Below are positions 8,957 through 17,451 of a stretch of DNA of 64,000 bases, one piece after another. This stretch comes from Bdellovibrio bacteriovorus (GTDB lineage Bacteria > Bdellovibrionota > Bdellovibrionia > Bdellovibrionales > Bdellovibrionaceae), in NCBI RefSeq assembly GCF_025558485.1, contig NZ_CP102930.1, forward strand, positions 496,001 to 560,000, in the 5' to 3' direction. The notes beneath the pieces were generated by a model that was given only the letters and a program-made list of their open reading frames with translations, was not told where the DNA came from and did no database searches. The stretch's first letter is position 1. The number at the start of each line of letters is the position of its first letter. Position numbers and translations under genes: made by a program.

Positions 8957-10569
8957 TGAAGTTAACTAGTGCGTTCATTCTTTTGCTAATCTCTTTCTGG
9001 ACCTCACTGGTCTGGGCGGCGCCTTATCGCCGACTCGTTAATTTCGAGTGGGAAGCAATTGAAAACGCCAAGTCTTACGAAATCGAATTAAAACAGGTCA
9101 AAGCTCAGGGCGAGGAAGCCAAAACCTTCACCTTCAAAGTCAGAGAAGCCGTTTGGAATGGCCGCCTGACCCCTGGCAAGTACATGATGAAACTGCGTTC
9201 CCGTGACTATCGTGGAGTTCCCGGCAAATGGAGTGAGGAAAGTGAATTCAACGTCGGCCTGGAAACCGCTGTTTTGAAATTCCCGGGTTCCCGACTGCAA
9301 ATGCCGACTCAGGAAAATGACAAAACCACAGTGAACTTCAAATGGGACCCGGTGGGCGGAGCCGATCGTTATCAGTTCACCTTGATTTCTGAAGACGGAA
9401 AAACCCAGATCACAGAAACCCTGAAAGAGCCGTCCTTTAAAACCACCATCCCCGTGGCTTCGCACTATACTTGGAAGGTTTCCTCTGCCAACGATGAGGG
9501 TATCGTCAGTGATGCCACTGCCGTCGGACAATTCACAATCATGGGGAAACCGGTTGAAAATCCGCGCATTGAAAAGCCAGAAACAGATTTTGTGCGCGAA
9601 CTGAAATGGTCCAAGCCTGACTATGTCAGCAGCTATGACATCTATATCCTGAAATACAACAAGACAGCCCGCAAATGGGAAAAAATGAAAATCCTTGAAA
9701 ACTACCAGCAGGACACTTTGCCATTTGATGAAAGCTGGCCGGGCGGACAATACCAGGTCGGCATCCGCGCAAAATCAGATTTGCGCCCACCTTCCAAACT
9801 GGCCAAGCAGTCCTTCTCTGTGCGCAGTGGAGATCGTTCCCCTGCTGCCGAATACACGGCACTGGTTCGTAAATCCATTGATCGTGTCACCGGCTGGTAT
9901 GCTGTCGCCAGCTATCTGGTCACTGAAATGCAATATCAGGGTATCAATCCTGAAAAGAACTCTTCCGTGGCTTATAAAGCTCTTGGAGGAACAGGGCGCA
10001 TGGGTATCGGCTGGTTCAGTCCCAAAACCCCATGGGGCTTCCTGGGGATTTTGGACATGAGCGGATTTACCTTCAACGGCAAGACGCAAACTTTTGCTTC
10101 CGCCGAAGCCAATGCCGTTTATCGCAAAGCCACCGGCGACCGCGGGGAATTCCGCTTCCAGGCCGGGCCCTACTATAAAGAACTGCCGGAAACCGTGGGT
10201 GATCCATTCTCCGGACAGTCCTCTGATCTGAAAATCAGTTCGGCCGGTCCGCACTTTGGAGCAGAATACTGGTATTCTTTAAGTCCGAAACTGGGCATTC
10301 AGGTGAATGCCCATGTCTATATGTCACTGATGAAAATCAGCACTCCGAATGGCGAGCCCATGGACCCGAAAATGTCCACGCAGTTTGGCTTCCTGGGAAG
10401 CTACCGTTTCACCCCCCGCTTTACGGGATTGATCGGTTATGCCCGCCGTGAGGATAAAATGTCTTATAAGGCCGCGACAGGAACAGACAGCTTCGCCAGC
10501 GAGGGGGATGTCAACGAATCCACCATCGTCGGAAACTACTTAAATATCTTTGCTGAGTGGAGCTTCTAG
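8956..10569 (+). CDS. Secreted fibronectin-like protein with C-terminal beta-barrel
   Basis: The 537-residue product begins with a signal peptide (LTSAFILLLISFWTSLVWAAP). Two or three fibronectin-like units follow (VNFEWEAIENAKSYEIEL, VNFKWDPVGGADRYQF, ELKWSKPDYVSSYDIYI). The last ~240 residues alternate aromatic and glycine-rich strands (TGRMGIGWFSP, FRFQAGPYYK, FGFLGSYRFTPRFTGLIGYAR) and end in a terminal aromatic, FAEWSF, as outer-membrane beta-barrels do. ATG at 8956 overlaps the previous TGA by one base. An in-frame TTG one codon upstream is the alternative. Its sandwich repeats resemble those of the upstream FecR protein, suggesting the two interact across the periplasm. No catalytic motif seen. 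Confidence 0.75.
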   Translation: MKLTSAFILLLISFWTSLVWAAPYRRLVNFEWEAIENAKSYEIELKQVKAQGEEAKTFTFKVREAVWNGRLTPGKYMMKLRSRDYRGVPGKWSEESEFNVGLETAVLKFPGSRLQMPTQENDKTTVNFKWDPVGGADRYQFTLISEDGKTQITETLKEPSFKTTIPVASHYTWKVSSANDEGIVSDATAVGQFTIMGKPVENPRIEKPETDFVRELKWSKPDYVSSYDIYILKYNKTARKWEKMKILENYQQDTLPFDESWPGGQYQVGIRAKSDLRPPSKLAKQSFSVRSGDRSPAAEYTALVRKSIDRVTGWYAVASYLVTEMQYQGINPEKNSSVAYKALGGTGRMGIGWFSPKTPWGFLGILDMSGFTFNGKTQTFASAEANAVYRKATGDRGEFRFQAGPYYKELPETVGDPFSGQSSDLKISSAGPHFGAEYWYSLSPKLGIQVNAHVYMSLMKISTPNGEPMDPKMSTQFGFLGSYRFTPRFTGLIGYARREDKMSYKAATGTDSFASEGDVNESTIVGNYLNIFAEWSF

Positions 10570-10585
10570 TGATCAGGAGAGAATT

Positions 10586-12415
10586 ATGAGAATACCCATT
10601 TCCACAAAACTCATCACGGTCACCATCCTGATTCTGGTGGCGGCAACCGGAACGATCACCTGGATTTCCTCTTCGTATTTCGAGAAAAAAGCTGCGGAAC
10701 AGGTGGATATCGCCAATCTGGAATCCGCAGCGGCCAAAGCCAAGGAAATCGAAAACATCGTGGCCAGTCTGGTGGACAAGACTCGTACAACCGCATCCCT
10801 GCTGACGAAAGGGGCGGCCTCCCATACCGCTGCTGGCGATGATTTTGATTTTAACTTTACCAAAGATAAAAACTTTATTGCGCTGGAAGTTCTTAAGCTG
10901 GACGGCCCTGCGGTGGAAACCGTGGCGCGCAAGGTGAAAGACGATGTTCTAAAACCCTATGGTCTGACGCCGGTGTATATCACTCATTTGCGATCCTGGC
11001 AGAAGTTCCCGATTCGTTCCGTGGCTCAGGGAAGCATTGAAATTAAGAATGCCTCTTACCCGAAGGCCCCGGCCATGATCACCATCGGCATTCCGCTAAT
11101 ACGTGATGAACAAGGAAAAATCACACACATTGCCCTGGCCGACGTGACCCTGGCTCCGTTTGAAAAGCCCTTCACTGATCCGTCTGAACGCACCCAGTAT
11201 CTGATTGATCGCAACGGTGAATTGTTAGCCCATAAAGACGAACAAAAAGCCATGGCGCGTTTGAACATGGGAAAATACCCCATTGTGCAAAAGGCCCTGA
11301 CTCAAAAATCGCCGCAGTTCCAGACAAAGTTCCTGAATCCTGATAACGACAAGGACTACTTCGGGGCCTCCGTGAAAACCTCTTACGGTGCCACGGTGAT
11401 CTCACAAACTTCAGAGGAAACCATTCTGGAGGTTTCCAACGAGGTCAAACGCCGGGCGATCTTTGTCGCGGGTTCTGCTATTTCCATGGCGATCTTCTTT
11501 ATCTTCCTGTTCTCTATGACCCTGACCTCCCCGATTGAAAAACTGGCGGAGATGATCAATCTGGTTTCCAAAGGGAACTTCAATGTGAAGGCCCGTGCCG
11601 CCGTCAGATCCCATGACGAAGTGGGCGATCTGGCCGAAGCATTTGATCACATGACGGAAGGTCTGAAGGAACGCGATAAAGTAAAAAGTCTGTTCTCGAA
11701 ATTCCACGGGTCCTCTGTGGCCGAGGACTTGATCAACAAGGACATCGGGGTTGGCGGTCAGACCAAAGAGGTCGTGGTCTTCTTCTCGGACATCCGGGGC
11801 TTCACGGCATTTTCTGAAAAGCGTTCGCCGGAAGAGGTCGTTGAAATGCTGAATGAATACTTCGGTGTGATGGTTAAAATCATCAACAGTCACGGTGGCG
11901 TTGTTGATAAGTTTATCGGTGATGCGATCATGGCTGTGTGGGGCGCACCAAAAAGTTCTGATCGCGATGCCCATCAGGCTGTTCGCGCCTGTCTGGAAAT
12001 GAGACGTGCCCTGCAGGATCTGAATGAACGCCGCATCGCCCGCAGTCAGCCGCCGATCAATATCGGTATGGGCCTGCATGCCGGCAAGGCAATTTCCGGA
12101 ACCATCGGTTCAGACGAGCGTATGGAATACACCGTCATCGGAAACACCGTCAATACGGCTTCCCGTATCGAAGCTTCAACAAAAGCCTTCGGTGCCGACC
12201 TGCTGATTTCGGACACTGTCATAGAAAAGATTGGTGAGGACTTTAAAACCGAGCTGGCCGGAGCCGCTGAAGTCAAAGGGCGCTCTGAGGCCCTGAAGAT
12301 GTTCAAAGTCCGCGGCTACAGAGCTGAAGACGGAAGCATGATCGAGGTTCGCACCCCTTATTCCGACTACGAGGCCGAAGCCGCTGACAAAGTAAAAATC
12401 AAAGACGCTGCCTAG
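10586..12415 (+). CDS. Membrane-bound class III adenylate cyclase with Cache and HAMP domains
   Basis: A 609-residue receptor cyclase. Transmembrane helix 1 spans about 9-29, a periplasmic Cache-like sensor about 35-290, helix 2 about 291-313, a HAMP linker about 314-365, and a class III catalytic domain about 390-575. Metal-binding aspartates D402 (FFSDIRGF) and D446 (FIGDAIMAVWG) are both present, as are N523 and R527 of NTVNTASRIEA. K442 and T516 at the base-recognition positions favour ATP over GTP, so cAMP is the likely product. All catalytic residues look intact. It starts at an ATG with AGGAGAG upstream, 16 bases after the beta-barrel gene, making it the last gene of the operon. Confidence 0.88.
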   Translation: MRIPISTKLITVTILILVAATGTITWISSSYFEKKAAEQVDIANLESAAAKAKEIENIVASLVDKTRTTASLLTKGAASHTAAGDDFDFNFTKDKNFIALEVLKLDGPAVETVARKVKDDVLKPYGLTPVYITHLRSWQKFPIRSVAQGSIEIKNASYPKAPAMITIGIPLIRDEQGKITHIALADVTLAPFEKPFTDPSERTQYLIDRNGELLAHKDEQKAMARLNMGKYPIVQKALTQKSPQFQTKFLNPDNDKDYFGASVKTSYGATVISQTSEETILEVSNEVKRRAIFVAGSAISMAIFFIFLFSMTLTSPIEKLAEMINLVSKGNFNVKARAAVRSHDEVGDLAEAFDHMTEGLKERDKVKSLFSKFHGSSVAEDLINKDIGVGGQTKEVVVFFSDIRGFTAFSEKRSPEEVVEMLNEYFGVMVKIINSHGGVVDKFIGDAIMAVWGAPKSSDRDAHQAVRACLEMRRALQDLNERRIARSQPPINIGMGLHAGKAISGTIGSDERMEYTVIGNTVNTASRIEASTKAFGADLLISDTVIEKIGEDFKTELAGAAEVKGRSEALKMFKVRGYRAEDGSMIEVRTPYSDYEAEAADKVKIKDAA

Positions 12416-12445
12416 CGCTCACTCGCCGGAGCACGGGAGCCTGAC

Positions 12446-12479
12446 GAAACTGCCGCAACAGCAGAGGCAGTTTCTTTTT
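12446..12479 (+). terminator. Intrinsic terminator, first copy
   Basis: Nine-base-pair stem GAAACTGCC / GGCAGTTTC followed by TTTTT, about 30 bases after the cyclase stop. It lies in copy 1 of the 104-bp duplication. Confidence 0.75.
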
Positions 12480-12515
12480 CAGCCACCGGTTGCGCCGTCG
12501 CCACCTGACGGAACT

Positions 12516-12752
12516 CTAGCGCTCACTCGCCGGAGCACGGGAGCCTGACGAAACTGCCGCAACAACAGCGGCAGTTTCTTTTTCAGCCACCGGTTGCGCC
12601 GTCGCCACCTGACGGAACTCAGGATAAATAAAAGCTTCCGTAATATAGACACTGCGTGTGGGATCTTTCTTAGAGGATAAGATGGATGGTGCGCTTGCAC
12701 AGGACACGACATTCAATAATAGAAAACACAGCAACAACACTTTCAACTTCAT
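12516..12752 (-). CDS. Small lipoprotein, unknown function
   Basis: A 78-residue protein with a lipobox VVSC (cysteine 18) at the end of a hydrophobic signal (KLKVLLLCFLLLN), so it should be lipidated and placed in a membrane. The mature part is short and ends in an Ala/Glu/Ser-rich tail (VAEKETAAVVAAVSSGSRAPASER). The start is supported by GGGGGG upstream. The C-terminal coding part also carries the plus-strand terminator hairpin of the convergent cyclase operon, which explains its low-complexity tail. Function not recognised. Confidence 0.7.
   Translation of the reverse strand: MKLKVLLLCFLLLNVVSCASAPSILSSKKDPTRSVYITEAFIYPEFRQVATAQPVAEKETAAVVAAVSSGSRAPASER
12550..12583 (+). terminator. Intrinsic terminator, second copy, inside the lipoprotein gene
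   Basis: Perfect 11-base-pair stem GAAACTGCCGC / GCGGCAGTTTC with a seven-base loop AACAACA, followed by TTTTT. It acts on the plus strand, for read-through from the cyclase operon, yet is coding on the minus strand. Confidence 0.8.
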
Positions 12753-13074
12753 ACATCCCCCCGGATATCACTGTAGATTAGGTCCTTTGCATGCTTCCTG
12801 CCACCCCTGGATGCAATAGGTTGTTTATAAGCGAAAACTCCTTAAGCACTGTCTAAAATATATTAGACAGTCCATTTGCATCGGATCACAACTGTACAGA
12901 TTCAGCACATGTTCAAACATTTTCCGATTCCGAAAAATCTGACCTGAAAACAAGTACTCACACAAAACATGGAAAACTTTTGGCTGAATTTCATCGACAT
13001 GCGAATTTGTAAGATTTCAGCAGCTTAGGTGCTGGCCCGCCCGTTGCTTTGTCAAACCTTCGCAGGGGGAAACG
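12753..13074. promoter_or_regulatory. Divergent intergenic region with a 24-bp palindrome
   Basis: No gene is visible here. At 12848-12871 lies ACTGTCTAA-AATATA-TTAGACAGT, nine-base arms around an A/T centre, a near-perfect palindrome of the size bound by dimeric repressors or activators. It sits about 95 bases upstream of the lipoprotein start and about 200 upstream of the next gene on the plus strand. No regulator gene is adjacent. Confidence 0.5.
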
Positions 13075-13362
13075 ATGAGAAAGATTTTGTGGACCATATT
13101 GTTTGTAGCAGCAGCGGTTCCGGAATATGCCTTGGCTAAAGATGTTATATCCACAGGCACATTCAATCAGATGATTGACGAAGGCAACGCCGCAGCGAAA
13201 GATCTTAATGCCACGATCGCACGCAATATCAGCTCCACCGGTGGGGCGAGCTTCAGAGGTGAGGTCATCACCGTGGTGGATAGCAAGCGCAATCCGGTCA
13301 AATACAATCCGTTCCTGAACGAGGACGAGGTTGAGGTCAAATCCATTCGCGACTCTGAATAG
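13075..13362 (+). CDS. Small secreted protein, unknown function
   Basis: A 95-residue protein with a signal peptide (KILWTILFVAAAVPEYALA-K) and a short polar mature part that has no family signature I recognise. AGGGGG precedes the ATG by seven bases. It lies 58 bases upstream of the large lipoprotein gene on the same strand and may share its transcript. Confidence 0.65.
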   Translation: MRKILWTILFVAAAVPEYALAKDVISTGTFNQMIDEGNAAAKDLNATIARNISSTGGASFRGEVITVVDSKRNPVKYNPFLNEDEVEVKSIRDSE

Positions 13363-13420
13363 TTTCTTCGTTCCATTTTCATTCTAAAAGTCTCTGTTAT
13401 TTACGATCCGGGGGGATACT

Positions 13421-15433
13421 GTGAATAAACTAACTCAATTTTCAAAATTGGTTCTGTGTGGAGCTCTTGTTGAGGCTGTCGTAGGTTGCAGCCAACCAGT
13501 ACGTTTCGCCCCCTCAGCCCTTGAACAAAGCTCTTTATCTGACAACGCCTTTGGCACAACTCCGGTGCTTCCGGAAGTGGAAATCCCAGAGGTTCCAAAG
13601 GTTGATCCGTTCAACCCTTACAAGCACATGACAGACGTTGCCGACGGTGATGATTCCATGACACCGAATCTGGCCAGTGCTGATTCCATCAATGGCAAAC
13701 CTGTTTCCAACTGCGAGCGCATCCGCCCTGACGGTTCCGACCGCTACGAAGAGGAACGCCAGGCGGCTCTGCAAGCTGCTAAAGAAGACACTTCTTTGAT
13801 CCCGGTGCGATTCTCTGTTTCTGCGGGCAGTGCTGTGGATACAATTGCGCATTGGTCCCATCAAAGATCCATTCTAAGAAAAGATTCCAGCGGTGTGACA
13901 CCGATCTATGTTGGCGCGGCGAAAAAAGACACTGACGCGTGCAAATGGTCCACAAACTGCACACCGAAGGCGGCCATCACCAATCACTTCCACTATCTGG
14001 TGGATCACATGACAGCGCGCAGTCAGTTCATCACTGGTTCCAAATGCTTCTTCAGTACGGTCCGCGCTATTGCCAGTGTTGAAAACACAGGCGTCGTGAC
14101 AGCTTTCGATGGTCAGGATCAGGTCATCCCCGATGCGGTTGCTTTGCAAAATCATTCCCTGCGCAATCTGTACTATGGTGAATCCTATGCAGACGATGTG
14201 AATTCCGGCAGTCCCCGTCTTTTCAAAAAGCTCGGTGACGGTTCTCCGAATATCGTGAACCTTTATTTGGCGGACCTTCGTGAAAACATTAACGATACCA
14301 ATAAGAAGTCCTTGAGTATTCTGACTCCGGATTTCATCAAACTCAGTAAAGGTCTGACTCGTGGTGATGAAGTGACTTTGACTTTCAAGCAGATCTTTGA
14401 CCTGCGCACAGTCTGGTCTCAAAGAGATTTTATCACCTCAGTTCTTTCCACTCAAAGATCTGTGAAAAGCGGCACCGGTGCGACCGTTACAATGGGTGCC
14501 TGCAATGCGGGTGATCTTTGTTACTCTGCTTACGAAGCGGTGCCTCAGTTGATTCAATGGATGGTTCACTCCGGTGTGGATGGAACAGCCATGTCAACGA
14601 AGTACACACCACTGGTTCTGGATCTGGGGGAAAAGAATGTGCAAACTTCCAGCGTGGAAGGCGGCAGCTTCTTTAATCTGGCAAACCTAAAAGTCGATGG
14701 CAGCGACAACGATCTGGATGGCGGTCAAAAAGTCAGTCATATGACAGCCTGGCTGGGTGGCAAACTGGTTAGCAAGGAATCTGAGAACTCTGTGAACAAA
14801 ACACTGTTCAAACGAGAAATCGAAGACGGATTCCTGGTCGTGCCAAATGCCGATGGCAGCATCACCAGCGCAAAAAACCTGTTCGGTTCTGAAATGAAGG
14901 TCAAAGTGGGCGAAGAGGAAAAAACTTTTGCCAACGGTTTTGAAACTCTGATCGCTTTGGCTGGCAAAGACTGTGAATCCGAAGATCCTAAGAAGCACTA
15001 TCTGGGTCCTTGGGACGGTGAGCTGTACAGTCAGAAAATCAAAGTCTGGGTGGACAAAAACCGCAATGGTATTGCAGATGAATCCGAAGTGATCTCTTTA
15101 TCTGACGCCCGTGTGGCCGCAATCAATGCCTGCCATGTGGTTTATGCCAACGAAAAAGACAAATACGGCAACAGCACTGAACTGCGTGCCCCATTCATGA
15201 TGCTGGAACAAGGCGAAGTCCTGGCTTCAGCGGAACAAACAGAAGGTGTTTCTGAAGATGAAATCCTGACTCGCCTGGCGACAGGTAAAAAGAAAGACGG
15301 TCAAACTGCGGAATTCCGCATGATCGTGGACATCTTCTTTAAAGCTAAAACAGATGTGATTCTTGAAAATGTGGACCCTTCCCGAGTCCAATCGACAAAG
15401 GGAGGTGTCCAGCTAGCACAGATTGGTCAATAG
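13421..15433 (+). CDS. Large lipoprotein with C-terminal RTX-associated calcium-loop module
   Basis: A 670-residue lipoprotein: signal peptide ending in lipobox VVGC (cysteine 23), then a low-complexity Pro/Glu linker and a long mid-region of unknown fold. Residues about 415-580 follow an arrangement seen near the calcium-binding parts of RTX or hemolysin-type proteins: VDGSDNDLDGG (425-435), TAWL, DGFLVVPNADGSI, NLFGSE (487-492), NGFETLIALAG and WVDKNRNGIADESE (543-556). The last has the aspartate/asparagine spacing of an EF-hand-like loop. GTG start with a G-rich site upstream. Likely surface-exposed, possibly calcium-stabilised. No enzyme motif found. Confidence 0.7.
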   Translation: MNKLTQFSKLVLCGALVEAVVGCSQPVRFAPSALEQSSLSDNAFGTTPVLPEVEIPEVPKVDPFNPYKHMTDVADGDDSMTPNLASADSINGKPVSNCERIRPDGSDRYEEERQAALQAAKEDTSLIPVRFSVSAGSAVDTIAHWSHQRSILRKDSSGVTPIYVGAAKKDTDACKWSTNCTPKAAITNHFHYLVDHMTARSQFITGSKCFFSTVRAIASVENTGVVTAFDGQDQVIPDAVALQNHSLRNLYYGESYADDVNSGSPRLFKKLGDGSPNIVNLYLADLRENINDTNKKSLSILTPDFIKLSKGLTRGDEVTLTFKQIFDLRTVWSQRDFITSVLSTQRSVKSGTGATVTMGACNAGDLCYSAYEAVPQLIQWMVHSGVDGTAMSTKYTPLVLDLGEKNVQTSSVEGGSFFNLANLKVDGSDNDLDGGQKVSHMTAWLGGKLVSKESENSVNKTLFKREIEDGFLVVPNADGSITSAKNLFGSEMKVKVGEEEKTFANGFETLIALAGKDCESEDPKKHYLGPWDGELYSQKIKVWVDKNRNGIADESEVISLSDARVAAINACHVVYANEKDKYGNSTELRAPFMMLEQGEVLASAEQTEGVSEDEILTRLATGKKKDGQTAEFRMIVDIFFKAKTDVILENVDPSRVQSTKGGVQLAQIGQ

Positions 15434-15460
15434 TTTAGATTCCAAAACCTAAGAGACATA

Positions 15461-15494
15461 AAGCCACCGCCGTCAAAAGCGGTGGCTTTTTTAT
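15461..15494. terminator. Bidirectional terminator between convergent genes
   Basis: Ten-base-pair stem AAGCCACCGC / GCGGTGGCTT with T-rich flanks on both sides. It serves the lipoprotein gene on the plus strand and may also serve the permease gene ending at 15494. Confidence 0.85.
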
Positions 15495-16762
15495 TAAGTG
15501 CGAACGCTAAGACCATCTTTCAATGCCAGCTTTTGCGCGCGCAAAGCCGGGATCAGACCAATAACAGTCCCACCAACCAGTGTGATTGCCAGATAAAGCA
15601 ATTCAGAACGCGTAAACCAAGGGCCCACCAAATACAGACCGAACTCTGTTTCAATCCACGGCTTCAAAGCCGCCACCAAGCCGACAGAAACCACGACACC
15701 TGACAAAACACCGACAGCTGTCAAAAGAGCGGATTCAAACACCAGTAAACCCACAATCTGAGTGGACTTCGCCCCCACCGCACGCAAAATGGCCATTTCA
15801 CGACGGCGCTCGTTCAGGGTTGTGGTCAGTGCGATAAGCATTGCCATGAATCCAACAGCCACCACCATCCAGGAAATCATGCGCAACACACCTTCGACAT
15901 AAGACAGACCATTCCAAAGCTCACTTAAAGTCGCCCCCGGAATGATCGCCAGCAACGGCTCTTCTTTGTAGGTGTTGATTTCACGCTGTAACTTCAAAGT
16001 TTCAATGCGTGACTTGGCACCGACAAAGAACGCGGTGATCGTCTGCACAGGCAATGTTTCTTTGCTTAACTTGTTGTGAGGAACAATTTTATCCGGTGAC
16101 GGAGCTGATCCATCCTGCCAGTCAATGTGCAAAGCTTCCATCCCCTGCAAGGACATGTAAACCGCACGATCCAGCGGAGTGCCTGTTGCCTCCAAAATTC
16201 CGGAAATTTTAAACGGACGATCATCATGCTGAAGAATGCCTTCGCCCTTGGTCACCCCGTGAGTCACCACCACACGGTCGCCCAGTTTATAACCAAGCTT
16301 GCGGGCCACTTCCGCACCGACCACCACATCCCAAAGGTCGTTGAACTCCTGCCCCTCGGCCAGAGTGACTTTACGATCCCCGCGATAGTGATAGTATTTG
16401 AAGAAATCCTGATTCGTGCCGACAACGCGGAACCCACGATGGCCGTCCCCCAAAGAATAGGGAATCGTCCAGTCAATCGCCGGATTCATCCGAACCTTTT
16501 CGTAAGTTTCATAGGAAATATTGTGAGTCGCATTTCCCATGTTAAAAACCGTATAAAGAATCAATTGCAGCGGACCGCTGCGTGCACCGACAATCAGATC
16601 AGTTTTACTAATCGTTTGCGTGAAGCCTTCTTCAGCAGCACGCTTGGCCCGTTCCACGGTCAGTAACAAGGCCACACTTAAAGCAATGGAAATCACCGTA
16701 AGTGTTGTTGCAAACGCCCGATTCTGCAAAGACTTGATTGCCAACTTCAAAAAGACCATCAC
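15494..16762 (-). CDS. ABC transporter permease, FtsX/MacB type
   Basis: A 422-residue membrane protein with one N-terminal helix (FATTLTVISIALSVALLL), a periplasmic MacB-like domain of about 220 residues, then three helices of the FtsX fold (starting near MVVAVGFMAMLIALTTTL). ERRREMAILRAVGA is the conserved coupling helix. Such permeases do not import solutes but move lipophilic cargo or drive envelope events. It overlaps the ATPase gene by four bases and is the last gene of the DUF3299-ZrgA-ABC operon. Confidence 0.85.
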   Translation of the reverse strand: MMVFLKLAIKSLQNRAFATTLTVISIALSVALLLTVERAKRAAEEGFTQTISKTDLIVGARSGPLQLILYTVFNMGNATHNISYETYEKVRMNPAIDWTIPYSLGDGHRGFRVVGTNQDFFKYYHYRGDRKVTLAEGQEFNDLWDVVVGAEVARKLGYKLGDRVVVTHGVTKGEGILQHDDRPFKISGILEATGTPLDRAVYMSLQGMEALHIDWQDGSAPSPDKIVPHNKLSKETLPVQTITAFFVGAKSRIETLKLQREINTYKEEPLLAIIPGATLSELWNGLSYVEGVLRMISWMVVAVGFMAMLIALTTTLNERRREMAILRAVGAKSTQIVGLLVFESALLTAVGVLSGVVVSVGLVAALKPWIETEFGLYLVGPWFTRSELLYLAITLVGGTVIGLIPALRAQKLALKDGLSVRT

Positions 16763-17451
16763 ACAACCTTGTTAATGGATTCTAAAGAAAGAGAACGACT
16801 GAATAGTTTTTCAATGCTGCGGTCATGGGATACGAAAATCACCGTCGTGCCATACAGCTCGGAAAGTTCAAACATCAGCTTCAGAAATTTTTCCCGATGA
16901 TCAGCATCCAAAGCCGAAGTCGGTTCATCCGCCAAAAGCAAATCGGGTTTCCCCAAGAGTGCGCGGGCCACAGCCACGCGCTGCTGCTGTCCGACACTCA
17001 GTTCAGTGACTTTCTTTTCCAGAAGGTCGGCAATCCCCAGATTGCCACACAAAGCGCGGATCACCATTTCCGTATCCACAGTGCCCAGGCGGGCCTTGCG
17101 CGAAGCACTTAGATGCAAAGGCAATTCAATATTTTCCTGAACAGACAGATATGGAATCAGATTGAAGCTTTGGAAAACGTAACCCATGTGTTCTGCCCTG
17201 AAGGCATCACGTTCGGCATCGGACATTTTTACCAGATCACGTCCCAGAATTTCCACAGAGCCCCTTGTTGGACGCAAAACCCCCGCCAGAATTTCCAGCA
17301 AGGTTGTTTTACCTGTTCCACTGGGACCGTACAAAAACAGCTCTTCGCCTTTGTTCACCCGGAATTCAGGAACGTGCAAGGTCGGAGAAGTCTGCCCACT
17401 GTATGTGTAGGACAGATCTCTCAGGGTGATCAATTCGCTACTTGAGCTCAA
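16759..17451 (-). CDS. ABC transporter ATP-binding protein, LolD/MacB type
   Basis: The 230 residues carry Walker A GPSGTGKTT (41-49), Q-loop VFQSFNLIPYLSVQENIELP, signature LSVGQQQR, Walker B LLLADEPTSALD and the switch histidine in FVSHD. The start is TTG with GGAG upstream, and it overlaps the end of the ZrgA-like gene by 14 bases. It powers the adjacent FtsX-type permease. The energising complex is firmly assigned, the cargo is not known. Confidence 0.9.
   Translation of the reverse strand: MSSSSELITLRDLSYTYSGQTSPTLHVPEFRVNKGEELFLYGPSGTGKTTLLEILAGVLRPTRGSVEILGRDLVKMSDAERDAFRAEHMGYVFQSFNLIPYLSVQENIELPLHLSASRKARLGTVDTEMVIRALCGNLGIADLLEKKVTELSVGQQQRVAVARALLGKPDLLLADEPTSALDADHREKFLKLMFELSELYGTTVIFVSHDRSIEKLFSRSLSLESINKVV

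Larger units (their letters stand above)
12412..12619. repeat. Tandem direct duplication, two 104-bp copies
   Basis: Copy 1 is 12412-12515 and copy 2 is 12516-12619. They differ at only two positions inside the loop region of a hairpin. Each copy begins with CTAG and covers the last 34 codons of the lipoprotein gene read on the minus strand. In copy 1 the CTAG holds the stop of the adenylate cyclase; in copy 2 it holds the stop of the lipoprotein. The repeat length is not a multiple of three. Copy 1 has no start codon and is an untranslated leftover of the lipoprotein 3' end. Confidence 0.95.
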
